A DNA stretch of 64,000 nucleotides from Lentibacter sp. (GTDB lineage: Bacteria > Pseudomonadota > Alphaproteobacteria > Rhodobacterales > Rhodobacteraceae). The position numbers and the translations under genes were made by a program. This document shows, in pieces, positions 16,594-26,500 of the stretch; positions within the stretch are counted from its first letter, which is position 1, and the number at the start of each line of letters is the position of its first letter. Below the pieces are notes generated by a model. The model was given only the letters and a program-made list of their open reading frames with translations. It was not told the DNA's origin and searched no databases. The stretch is from assembly GCA_016744435.1 (NCBI GenBank), contig JADGEJ010000008.1:38835-102834 (forward strand). The letters run 5' to 3'.

Positions 16594-17454
16594 TTACCAG
16601 CTTCCGGAGGCCCCGCCGCCGCCCGAGCTGCCGCCACCGAACGAGCCGCTGGAGGAGCTTGAAGAGGTGGCCGCCGAGTAGGCCCAGATTTGCGTATCGC
16701 GGTAGTCGCAACTGCGGCAGTATTTGGTGCGTCGTTTCTGGCCCTTGGTTCTCTTAACAGCTTTGCGCGTGGTTTCGCGGGAGACGCTAAGCGCGCGCTG
16801 GCCGCAGTTGGGGCAGCGTGAGACGCGCGTGAAGCCGTCACGCACAAAGCGACCGAGCAGGAGGGGGATGAATACTGCAGCAAAAACAAGCGCCATAAGA
16901 GACATGATTATGAGGCCCGCCCAGTCGCGTTTGGGCGCGGGGGCCGCCGCGCCCAACTTATGGGGGAGGGCTATTGTGTCGATGATCTCGCGGGTGCCGT
17001 CGCTGAGGCCGCGGGGGTATTCGCCATTTTTGAAGTGAGGCAGCACGTTTCTGTCAAGGATGCGGGCGGCCGTTCCATTCCAGTCCTTGCCGTAAGACTT
17101 GCCCAGCTCAATGCGGGTTTTACGATCGTCTTTGAGCACCAAGAAGAGAATGCCGTCGTTACGCGTGCTGTCGCCGATGCCCCAGCCGTTGAACAGGCGA
17201 GTTGCAAAACCTTCAAGGCTTTCTCCCGTGCTGTAAGCGCTTTGCGACGGCAGGGTGAGCACCGCCATTTCAATGCCGTGGGTACGGCGCAGAGCTTGTA
17301 GTTGTTTGGTGAGGGCCGCATCTTCCTCGCTCGTGAGCAGCCCGGCATAGTCGCTCACATAGGGTGACAGGGGCGCTGGCAACTCTTGGGCAATGCTCTG
17401 TGTGGCAAGCCAGAGGAAGGGAAGTGCTAATAAGGTTCGAAGTGCTAAATGCAT
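16594..17454 (-). CDS. TPM-domain protein (YgcG family)
   Basis: A 286-residue protein. A signal peptide (LALRTLLALPFLWLATQS) is followed by the TPM domain (about residues 30-150: YVSDYAGLLTSEEDAALTKQ, MAVLTLPS, GIGDSTRNDGILFLVLKDD). Then comes one membrane segment (about 187-206), a cytosolic zinc-ribbon-like CPNCG...CRSCD region and a Gly/Ser tail ending GGGASGSW. This is the YgcG layout; TPM domains occur in membrane proteins, including photosystem II repair factors, with no settled bacterial function. The GGGSSGGGG tail is usual for the family. Confidence 0.88.
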   Translation of the reverse strand: MHLALRTLLALPFLWLATQSIAQELPAPLSPYVSDYAGLLTSEEDAALTKQLQALRRTHGIEMAVLTLPSQSAYSTGESLEGFATRLFNGWGIGDSTRNDGILFLVLKDDRKTRIELGKSYGKDWNGTAARILDRNVLPHFKNGEYPRGLSDGTREIIDTIALPHKLGAAAPAPKRDWAGLIIMSLMALVFAAVFIPLLLGRFVRDGFTRVSRCPNCGQRALSVSRETTRKAVKRTKGQKRRTKYCRSCDYRDTQIWAYSAATSSSSSSGSFGGGSSGGGGASGSW

Positions 17455-17579
17455 GATGGCCTCAAAAAATCAAAAGGCGAGTATAGCGCGCGGCAAGTGT
17501 TTGAGGCAAATGCAGGCTTTGAGAACAGCGGTAAAAGCAACAGGAGAAGCAACGGGGAAGCGGCATAAACCCGCTTTGT

Positions 17580-17739
17580 AACGATATATTGCTTGCCAGC
17601 TTCGATATGCCTCGCTATGGACAGGGCGCGACGTTATACGACACTACAGGCGACACTGCTCCTTACGGCTCGGTCTTTCCATCTTGTTACAGACTTAGCC
17701 GAACCGCTGCATTCCGCGAGCGGGACTTAGGAGACTACA
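17580..17739 (+). promoter_or_regulatory. leader region of the cold-shock gene
   Basis: About 160 bases without a credible frame precede the cold-shock gene and end in TTAGGAGACTACA before its ATG. Cold-shock genes commonly have long structured leaders that melt or refold with temperature. No defined structure is claimed. Confidence 0.3.
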
Positions 17740-17946
17740 ATGGCCAATGGCACAGTAAAATGGTTTAACGCAACTAAAGGCTTCGGCTTTATCGCTCCAG
17801 ACGGCGGCAGCAAAGACGTGTTCGTACACATCTCAGCCGTTGAGCAAGCAGGCCTCACAGGCCTCGCCGACGACCAAAAAGTAACATTCGACATCGAACC
17901 AGGCCGTGACGGCCGCGAATCAGCGACAAACATCGCACTCGCGTAA
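17740..17946 (+). CDS. cold-shock protein, CspA family
   Basis: A 68-residue single cold-shock domain. It has the RNP1 motif KGFGFIAPD (residues 11-19) and RNP2 motif VFVHISAVE (28-36), and ends GRDGRESATNIALA. It binds single-stranded RNA and DNA and acts as an RNA chaperone. ATG at 17740 preceded by TTAGGAGACTACA. Monocistronic with its own terminator. Which Csp paralog it is cannot be told. Confidence 0.97.
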   Translation: MANGTVKWFNATKGFGFIAPDGGSKDVFVHISAVEQAGLTGLADDQKVTFDIEPGRDGRESATNIALA

Positions 17947-17996
17947 GCTTCTTCCCCTTTATCGGGGTCGAAACTGAATTCGATAGCAGAATTGGG

Positions 17997-18028
17997 AAAG
18001 GGCGCTCCAGCAACGGGGTGCCCTTTTT
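17997..18028 (+). terminator. intrinsic terminator of the cold-shock gene
   Basis: AAAGGGC (17997-18003) pairs with GCCCTTT (18020-18026), extended by TT, a GC stem with a run of five T. Confidence 0.75.
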
Positions 18029-18119
18029 CGTTGGCGGTGTTATGGTTGCTTTAGCGCGCAGACGTGATGAAGCCGCCTGAACGGCACATGCGCTGGCAAG
18101 ATAGTATCGGAGGTGTTCA

Positions 18120-18908
18120 GTGAGTGGTGTTTGGCGACCAGAGCGGCGCAACCGGAACATCGGGACATCAAAGTCTGGGCATTCAAAGCCAAGTGATATG
18201 CGTGTGCCAGAGAGCTGGCAAGACAAGCACGGCAACTACTCAAGGTTTTATGAGCGTCTCGAAGTCGCGCAGGAGCAAGTTTTCACTATTGGCGACACCT
18301 CAGTGACAATGCTCTTTGAGATGCCACGCGAAGGCTTCACCTACGGATGTACGCCCCTAGATGTGAAGGCGGTTCTAACCTTAGTGGCACAGTTGACGCC
18401 TTGCACGCCCGACATTGTCGCGTTTAGGCAACCCACCCGAAAGCAGACACAGCAAAAGCCTGTCTGGGGCCGGTTTCTTTACGTTGCAGAAATTGGGAAG
18501 CACGCAGGATCTGCGATCATACTTGAAGCTCAAGAACTGGGGGCGGTGCTGGAGTGGCCAAAGCGCATGGTGCTTGAAGATCGGGCTGAGTATGAGCGCC
18601 TCGTTGCTGACGGGCACAGGTTTGTCGAGACCAAGCGGAGTTTTGAGGCGGTACTCGAGGAGAGCGCGGTGCGAAATACGATATTGTATCGCACGGTGCT
18701 TCACGAGCTTGGGCATATGGCGCACTATCATCGGGATGTTCTTGGTGGTCGAGCCGCGCTTGATCAAGACCAAGACGTTGCCCGCGCGCTCTATTTCTCC
18801 AAGCCGGCTTCTGAACGCGAGGGCTTTGCGCATGCTTTTGCGGAGACCCTCAGCCAGTCGTGTGGATTGGCTGGGGAGATACCGTTTGATCCGACAGGAC
18901 GCGACTAG
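18120..18908 (+). CDS. unknown protein with an HExxH zinc-peptidase-like motif
   Basis: A 262-residue soluble protein that I do not recognise. Near residues 197-206 it carries HELGHMAHYH, the HExxH signature of zinc metallopeptidases. Some 30 residues later, EREGFAHAFAETLSQ supplies a glutamate and histidine in the position of a third ligand as in gluzincins. Two thirds of the chain before this has no known domain; the first 25 residues are basic and polar. The GTG start at 18120 is supported by ATCGGAGGTGTTCA just upstream. No signal peptide is seen, so cytosolic unless exported otherwise. It lies alone between the cold-shock gene and a convergent aminotransferase, whose stop it overlaps by four bases. 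Confidence 0.6.
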   Translation: MSGVWRPERRNRNIGTSKSGHSKPSDMRVPESWQDKHGNYSRFYERLEVAQEQVFTIGDTSVTMLFEMPREGFTYGCTPLDVKAVLTLVAQLTPCTPDIVAFRQPTRKQTQQKPVWGRFLYVAEIGKHAGSAIILEAQELGAVLEWPKRMVLEDRAEYERLVADGHRFVETKRSFEAVLEESAVRNTILYRTVLHELGHMAHYHRDVLGGRAALDQDQDVARALYFSKPASEREGFAHAFAETLSQSCGLAGEIPFDPTGRD

Positions 18909-20077
18909 GCGATCTCAGCCGCGAAGGTGCAGATGTCTTTGAGGGCTTTCTCAAAGGCGCTATCCTCGATTGTCATGGCGACACGCACGTGGCCCGCGGC
19001 CTCAGAACCGAAGCTTCCGCCGGGCATAACCGCGATGTGCTTCTCATCGAGCAGGCGGTTGGCGAACTCCTCGCCCGTTAGCCCGGTTTGGCGCACGTCG
19101 AGCATGACGTACATAGCGCCAGCGGCGGGCACAGGTGTGAGCACGTTCTGGCCTGCGAGGGCTTTGAGCGCGATCTCGCGGCGGCGCTTGAACGGTGCTG
19201 CTATCTCTTCCTCAAAGCTTTCGCCTTGCTCAAGCGCAAACAGGGCTGCGTCCTGGATGTAGCCGGGCACGCCGTAGGTTGTGACTGTGGCGAGGTCGAC
19301 AAGGCGGCTGATAACTTCGGCAGGCCCAACGAGCCAGCCACAGCGCGAGCCTGTCATGGCGTGGCTTTTGGACATTGAGCCAACAACCAGCGTGCGATCC
19401 GCCATACCTTCAAGCGTGCGTGGCGAGATGTGCTCGCCCTCCCAGATCTGGGTGTCGTAGACTTCATCAGAGATAAGCGTGAGGTTATGTTCGCGCACAA
19501 CATCGCAGATCATCTGCATCGTCTCGGGCGTATAGATAACGCCTGTGGGGTTGTTGGGCGAGTTGATCAGCAGGGTGCGGGTGTTGGCGTCAATCGCCGC
19601 GACGATGTCGGCGCGCTGGGGCTGAAAGGCGTGGTCGGCGCGCGCAGGCACGGGCTTGTCTATGCCGCCAACCGCGCGGATGGTGCCGGGGTAGGTGGCA
19701 TAGAACGGATCCATGTAGAGCGCTGTCTCGCCCGCGTCGAGGCTGGCCATGTGGGCCGCGAAGAGGGCAGACTGCCCCCCCGGGGTGATCAGCACGTTTT
19801 CATAAGTCGTGGGCGTGCCTGTGCGCGCCTCAACGCGAGCGGCGACGGCTTCGCGCAGGTTCATCTGGCCGTGCATGATGGCGTAGCCCGTGTTGCCCGC
19901 CTTGGCGGCCTCGTGCATCGCCTGCAAAACGGGGGCGGCGGTGAGGATGTCGTGCTCGCCGATGGTTAGCTCGGTGATTTTGACGCCAGAAGCGATCATG
20001 CCGCGCGCGCGCAGGAACAGCGCCCAGCCGTCGCCGCTATCACCTGCGATAGATTTGAGTTTGTCTGACATGTGCAT
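18905..20077 (-). CDS. class I/II pyridoxal-phosphate aminotransferase
   Basis: A 390-residue fold-type I aminotransferase. The cofactor lysine is in VGSMSKSHAMTGSRCGW (about residue 236), the NPNNPTG-like motif is INSPNNPTGVIYT, and SDEVYD precedes it as usual. The C-terminal arginine that binds the substrate carboxylate is in GHVRVAMTI. This resembles the aspartate/aromatic aminotransferase group; the amino donor is unknown. The ATG at 20077 has GAGG eight bases upstream; a second ATG (20071) is possible. It overlaps the HExxH gene end by four bases. Confidence 0.9.
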   Translation of the reverse strand: MHMSDKLKSIAGDSGDGWALFLRARGMIASGVKITELTIGEHDILTAAPVLQAMHEAAKAGNTGYAIMHGQMNLREAVAARVEARTGTPTTYENVLITPGGQSALFAAHMASLDAGETALYMDPFYATYPGTIRAVGGIDKPVPARADHAFQPQRADIVAAIDANTRTLLINSPNNPTGVIYTPETMQMICDVVREHNLTLISDEVYDTQIWEGEHISPRTLEGMADRTLVVGSMSKSHAMTGSRCGWLVGPAEVISRLVDLATVTTYGVPGYIQDAALFALEQGESFEEEIAAPFKRRREIALKALAGQNVLTPVPAAGAMYVMLDVRQTGLTGEEFANRLLDEKHIAVMPGGSFGSEAAGHVRVAMTIEDSAFEKALKDICTFAAEIA

Positions 20078-20219
20078 GGGCGGGCCTCGCTGAATAGGGG
20101 TGGAGACATGCCTGCAGGCTGTCCCGCAGGTTGTCTGTGAGAATGGGGACCATGCGGCCTGAGGATTGTCAATTGTGAAGAGGGAAACTTTGCTGTCTTA
20201 TGCGGAGGTGAGAGTAAGT

Positions 20220-21473
20220 TTGAACAGATTTCAGCGGTTTGTTATTGCCAGCGGCTTTACCAACTTGGCTGACGGCATTGCGCTGGTGGCTTGGGCATGG
20301 ATCGCCTCGCTGTTGACGCGCGACCCTTTGTTGATCGCGCTGGTATCGGTGGCGCTGCGCTTGCCTTGGTTTGTCTTTGCCGTGCCTGCGGGGATCATCA
20401 CCGACCGCGTTGACCGGCAGCATCTGATCTTGAGCATGGACGTTTTGCGCTTTGCTGGGTTTGCCTGTGCTGGGGTGGCGGTATGGATGGCGCTCCCATT
20501 GGGTGAGGCGCCGCTCAGGGGGATATCAACGCCTTGGCTTTACTGGGCTTTGCTCACGGCTGCTTTGGTGGTTGGGGCTGCTGAGGTGTTTCGCGACAAC
20601 GCGGCGCAGACGATGCTGCCGGCGATTGTTGAGCACGCCGAGCTTGAGCGCGCCAACGGGCGGCTGTGGAGCGTGGAGCTGATTGGCAATGTGCTGCTCG
20701 GGCCGGTGGTGGGGGCATTCCTGATTGCATGGGCGCTGCCTGTGCCGATGTTTGCCAATGCGCTGGCTTACTTGGTTGCTGTGGTGCTTGTCTGGCGCAT
20801 CACGGGGCGTTTTAAGCCGGAGCGTCAGGCGGGAGCACACTGGCACGCAGAGCTGCGCGAGGCTTGGCAGTTCCTACGCGGCGCGCCGCTGCTTCTGTCA
20901 CTGGCGCTGATCACGGGGTTCTGGAACCTGTTCTTTCATATGAGCCACATTGCCTTGGTCTTGCATGTGCAAGAGAACCTTGAGGCAACTGTGCGCATAT
21001 ACGGGCTTGTGCTGGCAGGCGGGGCCATAGGCGGGATCATCGCGGGGTTTGTTGGCGAGCATATCGTCAAGGCGCTGGGGCCTATGCGGACGGCGCAGGT
21101 GTCGTTGGTTGTGTCGGGGCCGATCTACCTATGTATGGCCTACTTACCCACGCCGCTGGCGCTGGCCTTGGTGCTGACGGTGTTTGAGTTCTTCGGGGTG
21201 GTCTGGAACACGGTGTCTGTCTCTTACCGCCAGCGGCGCATACCTGATGTGCTTTTGGGGCGGGTGAACGCGCTTTACCGGATGTTTGCTTGGGGGATGA
21301 TGCCGATCGGAATGATCGCTTCGGGCTTGCTGGTGCGGATGGGCGAGGGCCTCATGCCGCGCGAGTGGGCGCTGGTGCTGCCGTTCTTTGCGGCGGGGCT
21401 TGGGGCCATAGTGCTGGGGGCTTGGGGCTGGCGGGCGCTGGCGAGGGGCTTTGCCGGGGGCGATGAGACTTGA
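20220..21473 (+). CDS. MFS transporter, EntS-like group
   Basis: About 417 residues with roughly 12 hydrophobic segments. FTNLADGIALVAWAW and GIITDRVDRQHLIL (loop 2-3 signature) resemble the MFS_3 group that includes enterobactin exporter EntS. The substrate is unknown. I favour a TTG start at 20220 (LNRFQRFVIASGF) because GGAGGTGA lies 11 bases before it; TTG at 20166 and GTG at 20175 in the same frame are alternatives that would add up to 18 residues. It is divergent from the aminotransferase. Confidence 0.85.
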   Translation: MNRFQRFVIASGFTNLADGIALVAWAWIASLLTRDPLLIALVSVALRLPWFVFAVPAGIITDRVDRQHLILSMDVLRFAGFACAGVAVWMALPLGEAPLRGISTPWLYWALLTAALVVGAAEVFRDNAAQTMLPAIVEHAELERANGRLWSVELIGNVLLGPVVGAFLIAWALPVPMFANALAYLVAVVLVWRITGRFKPERQAGAHWHAELREAWQFLRGAPLLLSLALITGFWNLFFHMSHIALVLHVQENLEATVRIYGLVLAGGAIGGIIAGFVGEHIVKALGPMRTAQVSLVVSGPIYLCMAYLPTPLALALVLTVFEFFGVVWNTVSVSYRQRRIPDVLLGRVNALYRMFAWGMMPIGMIASGLLVRMGEGLMPREWALVLPFFAAGLGAIVLGAWGWRALARGFAGGDET

Positions 21474-21641
21474 CGAGGCCCACTTATGCGCGCTAGGGCT
21501 GTGCCTATGAACAACGTAATTTGCATTATCTGCTGCATTATTACCTGCTGAGTTAATCAGGCGGGCCGCTGTTCTTTATTTCATACTTGAGTTGAAGTTG
21601 CTAAGCCCGCCGCCAAAGCTATGCGCGCATGAGGGCCGACT

Positions 21642-23030
<1,389 letters not shown>

Positions 23031-23057
23031 GAGGGGTCATTGCAAGCAATCGCCCAG

Positions 23058-23201
23058 CTTGGCTGGGCAGCGCCCGAACCGCCCCCCACGGGGCGGGCGC
23101 TTTTGGCGGGCGGCTGGACTTTCCGGTTAGGGCTGTCTGTTTGACACAGTTTGCAGAAGCCTGTGAGCCGCCCCGAGCGGTTCGGGCGCTGCCCAGCCAA
23201 G
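23058..23201. repeat. 24-bp inverted repeat between cysS and cimA
   Basis: The arm 23058-23081 (CTTGGCTGGGCAGCGCCCGA, then ACCG) is repeated perfectly in inverted orientation at 23178-23201, 96 bases apart. The left arm runs into CCGCCCC-CCAC-GGGGCGG-GCGCTTTT (23079-23104), which by itself looks like the cysS terminator. The right arm ends at the cimA ribosome-binding site. It could be a small non-autonomous element or a leader structure. Confidence 0.7.
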
Positions 23202-23211
23202 GAGCGTGCGC

Positions 23212-24822
23212 ATGACTGAACGCCTCTACATCTACGACACTACGCTGCGTGACGGGCAGCAGACGCAGGGCGTGCAGTTTTCTACGCCTGAAAAGCACCA
23301 GATCGCGGAGATGCTTGATGCGCTGGGGGTGGACTACATCGAGGGCGGCTGGCCGGGGGCGAACCCGACGGATAGTGAGTTCTTTGAGCAGCCGCCAAAG
23401 TTGCGCGCGCGCTTTACCGCCTTCGGGATGACCAAACGTGCGGGGCGCAGTGCCGAGAACGACGATGTGCTGGCCGAGGTTATGAATGCGGGCACAGACC
23501 ACGTTTGCCTTGTGGGCAAGACGCATGAGTTTCATGTGCACACCGCGCTGGGCATCAGCCTTGAGGACAACGCCGAGAACATCCGCGCGAGCATGGCCCA
23601 TATCGTGGCGCAGGGGCGCGAGGCGCTGTTTGACGCCGAGCACTTCTTTGACGGCTATAAGGCCAACCCCGCCTATGCCATCAGCTGTTTGAAAGCCGCC
23701 GAGGACGCTGGCGCGCGCTGGCTTGTGCTGTGTGACACCAACGGCGGCACGCTGCCGCATGATGTCTACGCGATCACCAAAGCGGTTATCAACGCGGGCA
23801 TTGAAGGCAGCAAGCTGGGCATTCACACCCATAACGACACCGAGAACGCCATTGCCTGTAGCCTTGCCGCCATCGACGCAGGCGCGCGGCAGGTGCAAGG
23901 CACGCTCAACGGGCTGGGCGAGCGCTGTGGCAATGCCAACCTCACCACGCTCATCCCGACGCTGCTGTTGAAAGAGCCGTACGCGAGCCAGTATGAGACG
24001 GGCATCAGCCTTGACGCACTGGCAGGCCTCACGCAGGTGAGCCGCAAGCTTGACGACATTCTCAACCGCGTGCCAATGCGCCAAGCGCCTTACGTGGGGG
24101 CGAGTGCCTTTGCGCATAAGGCGGGCCTGCACGCGAGCGCTATTTTGAAAGACCCGAGCACCTATGAGCACATTGCGCCCGAGACGGTTGGCAATGCGCG
24201 CATCATTCCGATGTCAAACCAAGCCGGGCAGAGCAACCTGCGCAAGCGGCTGGCTGATGCTGGGCTTGAGGTTGCCAAGGGCGAGCCGGCGTTGCAGCAG
24301 ATCTTGGACGAGATTAAGGCCCGCGAGGCGCTCGGCTATACGTATGACAGCGCGCAGGCGAGCTTTGAGCTGTTGGCGCGGCGTGTTTTGGGCAAGATGC
24401 CCGAGTTTTTCGAGGTGAAGCGCTATCGCGTGAGCGTGGAGCGGCGCAAGAACAAGTATAACCAGATGATCTCGCTGTCAGAAGCTGTTGTCGTTCTCAA
24501 GGTTGACGGCGAAAAGCGGCTTTCCGTGAGCGAGAGCCTTGATGAGGCTGGCTCTGATCGCGGGCCGGTTAACGCGCTCTCAAAGGCGCTGGCCAAGGAC
24601 TTGGGCCGCTATGGCGAAGCGATCGCCGACATGCGGCTTGTCGACTTCAAGGTGCGCATAACCCAAGGCGGCACCGAGGCTGTGACGCGGGTTATCATCG
24701 ACAGTGAAGATGCGGATGGGCTGCGCTGGAGCACGGTGGGCGTGTCGGCAAACATAGTCGACGCGAGCTTTGATGCGCTGCTTGATGCGATCAACTGGAA
24801 GCTTTTGCGCGCCACCGTTTGA
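23212..24822 (+). CDS. cimA: citramalate synthase
   Basis: A 536-residue protein of the isopropylmalate/citramalate synthase family. DTTLRDGQQTQGVQFS at the N-terminus is the HMGL-like active site, with HTHNDTENAIA the metal-binding histidines in the barrel. The C-terminal LeuA-like allosteric domain (about 400-536) contains RRKNKYNQMISLSEA and GTEAVTRVI. It condenses pyruvate with acetyl-CoA to citramalate, the first step of threonine-independent isoleucine synthesis. Length and QTQGV fit CimA better than LeuA. The ATG at 23212 has AAGGAGCG upstream. Confidence 0.9.
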   Translation: MTERLYIYDTTLRDGQQTQGVQFSTPEKHQIAEMLDALGVDYIEGGWPGANPTDSEFFEQPPKLRARFTAFGMTKRAGRSAENDDVLAEVMNAGTDHVCLVGKTHEFHVHTALGISLEDNAENIRASMAHIVAQGREALFDAEHFFDGYKANPAYAISCLKAAEDAGARWLVLCDTNGGTLPHDVYAITKAVINAGIEGSKLGIHTHNDTENAIACSLAAIDAGARQVQGTLNGLGERCGNANLTTLIPTLLLKEPYASQYETGISLDALAGLTQVSRKLDDILNRVPMRQAPYVGASAFAHKAGLHASAILKDPSTYEHIAPETVGNARIIPMSNQAGQSNLRKRLADAGLEVAKGEPALQQILDEIKAREALGYTYDSAQASFELLARRVLGKMPEFFEVKRYRVSVERRKNKYNQMISLSEAVVVLKVDGEKRLSVSESLDEAGSDRGPVNALSKALAKDLGRYGEAIADMRLVDFKVRITQGGTEAVTRVIIDSEDADGLRWSTVGVSANIVDASFDALLDAINWKLLRATV

Positions 24823-24831
24823 GTGTTGCGA

Positions 24832-24881
24832 TGTAACCTTGACGTTACACGCGCGACCCTCTATGTAACGCTAAGGTTACA
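24832..24881 (+). promoter_or_regulatory. double palindromic operator overlapping a promoter
   Basis: TGTAACCTTGACGTTACA (24832-24849) and TGTAACGCTAAGGTTACA (24864-24881) are two 18-base sites with TGTAAC/GTTACA arms, centred 32 bases apart (about three helical turns). Each is nearly the reverse complement of the other. The -35-like TTGACG (24839-24844) falls in the first site. TATGTA (24862-24867), 17 bases further on, works as a -10 and overlaps the second. A dimeric regulator bound here would block polymerase; the XRE protein encoded two genes downstream is the natural candidate. Confidence 0.65.
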
Positions 24882-24894
24882 TGGGAGCGACGTG

Positions 24895-25299
24895 ATGACG
24901 GTAGAACAACTTGAAGGTTTGCGACGCGGGCTGCTTGGCTTAACGGGGCTGAGTTGCGTTTCATACGCGCTATTGGCCGTGCTGCAAAACAGGCCTGACC
25001 CGTTCTACTGGTGGGTGCCGATGAGCTTTGGTATTCTTGCTGCGGTTCTGATCACGGCGGGTATATTTGCTGCCGGGCGAAACGTGGCCTTACAGGCGAC
25101 TGACGAGTTGTACCGCGCCACCAACATGCGCGCGGCCAGCCAAGCTTACTGGGTGTCGCTGGCGCTGTTTGTGCTGTTCTCGGTCCTTGCCGGGCGCGAG
25201 GTGCTGGCTTGGCCTACGAGTGTTGCGGCGCTTGGCACGCTCATGGGCGCGGCCTATTTGCTGTTGTTTGTTTACCATGACTGGCGGGCGAGCCAATGA
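24895..25299 (+). CDS. small four-segment membrane protein, partner of an XRE regulator
   Basis: A 134-residue protein with four hydrophobic segments (roughly 11-30, 40-60, 82-100 and 108-128). A hydrophobic protein of this size upstream of a short XRE regulator resembles pairs known in other bacteria, in which the membrane protein may sense a signal. ATG at 24895 preceded by GGGAGCGACGTG. It ends four bases into the regulator gene, so translation is coupled. Function unknown. Confidence 0.7.
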   Translation: MTVEQLEGLRRGLLGLTGLSCVSYALLAVLQNRPDPFYWWVPMSFGILAAVLITAGIFAAGRNVALQATDELYRATNMRAASQAYWVSLALFVLFSVLAGREVLAWPTSVAALGTLMGAAYLLLFVYHDWRASQ

Positions 25300-25499
25300 G
25301 TGGCCTTCTTACCTCTCTCAAAGACAAACGCACCGCCGCAGGGCTGACGCAGGCGCAGCTCGCAGAGCAAGTGGGCGTGAGCCGCAAAACCATCAACACA
25401 ATCGAGAACAGAGTGTTCGTGCCTTCGACGGTTCTGGCCCTCAAGCTGGCCGATGTGCTCGGCGTCAGCGTGCATGATATTTTCCAACTGGAGCTTTAA
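25296..25499 (+). CDS. XRE-family helix-turn-helix regulator
   Basis: A 67-residue protein that is nearly all DNA-binding domain: LKDKRTAAGLTQAQLAEQVG (helices 1-2) and VSRKTINTIENRVFVPSTVL (recognition helix). This is the short stand-alone XRE type, similar to YozG-like regulators. It overlaps the membrane protein gene and probably represses their shared promoter through the palindromes at 24832 and 24864. Confidence 0.93.
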   Translation: MSGLLTSLKDKRTAAGLTQAQLAEQVGVSRKTINTIENRVFVPSTVLALKLADVLGVSVHDIFQLEL

Positions 25500-25501
25500 T
25501 A

Positions 25502-26500
25502 ATGATACGTAAGCTATTCAAAATAATGGGAACATCTGTTCTTGTATACTTTGTCATTGCGCTTGGCCTGATTGCCTCACAGCGCCCTGTTGAGTTGCCC
25601 AAAAGCGGCGATCTTGATTTTTCAAAGGTGATGAAAAGCCGCTTTGAGACACCTGAAAGTGAAGCCTTTAGGCGCGCGGACTTCACGGCACGCGACGGCA
25701 CAAAGCTCAATTACACCCACGTGAGAACGCAAGGCTCTGAGGCGTTGCCACTGGTGATCATGGTGCATGGCTCTAGCTGGTATGGCGGGCAGTATGACGC
25801 GCTGGCTTGGGCGTTACGCGATGTTGCTGAAGTCAAGGCCATTACCCTGCGCGGCCACGGGCTAAGCCCGGAAACGCGCGGTGACGTGGCCTATATTGGC
25901 CAGCTTGAAGATGATATCGCTGATCTGATCGCAGATAGCACGCAGGACACATCGCGCCAGATTGTCTTGCTCGGCCACTCCTCAGGCGGCGGACTTGTGG
26001 TGCGTTTTGCCGGCGGTGCATATGGCGACAAGCTTGCAGGGGCGGTGCTTTTGGCACCCTTCCTTAAACACGATGCCCCGACCACTCGGCAAGACGCAGG
26101 TGTCTGGGCCTATCCGATGGTGCGTCGGATCATTGGCCTGTCAATGCTCAATGCGGCTGGCATACATGCGCTTGATCGGCTCACTGTTATCCAGTTTTTG
26201 ATGCCTGATGCCGTGCTGAACAGCCCGATGGGCGGCTACGCGACGACGGCCTATAGCTGGCGGCTCAACGCCTCTTATGCGCCGCGCAGGGATTACCTTG
26301 CTGATGTGGCGAGGCTCCCTGATTTTTTGCTCGTCGTAGGGCGCAACGACGAGACGTTTTTTGCTGAGGGCTATGCGCCGCTCATGTCAGGTACAACAGG
26401 CAAGGGGCGCTATGAAGTTGTCGATGGCGCAGCGCATTTGGATATCGTAGACCATGCGCGCACCGAAGCCCTGATCCGGGAGTATCTGAGTGAGCTCTGA
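25502..26500 (+). CDS. membrane-anchored alpha/beta hydrolase
   Basis: A 332-residue protein. The N-terminal hydrophobic segment (residues 8-24) is likely a membrane anchor or uncleaved signal. The hydrolase fold follows: VIMVHGSSWYGGQY (oxyanion loop), nucleophile in GHSSGGG, acid in VGRNDETFF and histidine in GAAHLDIVDHA. Substrate unknown, probably a lipid or ester at the membrane. It starts 2 bases after the XRE gene, in the same direction, so it may be in that regulated operon. It overlaps the next gene by 11 bases. Confidence 0.85.
   Translation: MIRKLFKIMGTSVLVYFVIALGLIASQRPVELPKSGDLDFSKVMKSRFETPESEAFRRADFTARDGTKLNYTHVRTQGSEALPLVIMVHGSSWYGGQYDALAWALRDVAEVKAITLRGHGLSPETRGDVAYIGQLEDDIADLIADSTQDTSRQIVLLGHSSGGGLVVRFAGGAYGDKLAGAVLLAPFLKHDAPTTRQDAGVWAYPMVRRIIGLSMLNAAGIHALDRLTVIQFLMPDAVLNSPMGGYATTAYSWRLNASYAPRRDYLADVARLPDFLLVVGRNDETFFAEGYAPLMSGTTGKGRYEVVDGAAHLDIVDHARTEALIREYLSEL

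Noticed and set aside
24832..24881. PpsR/CrtJ regulation (TGT-N12-ACA)
   Set aside because: The pattern fits, but no photosynthesis or tetrapyrrole genes are near, and the arms (TGTAAC/GTTACA) and linked XRE gene give a more local explanation.
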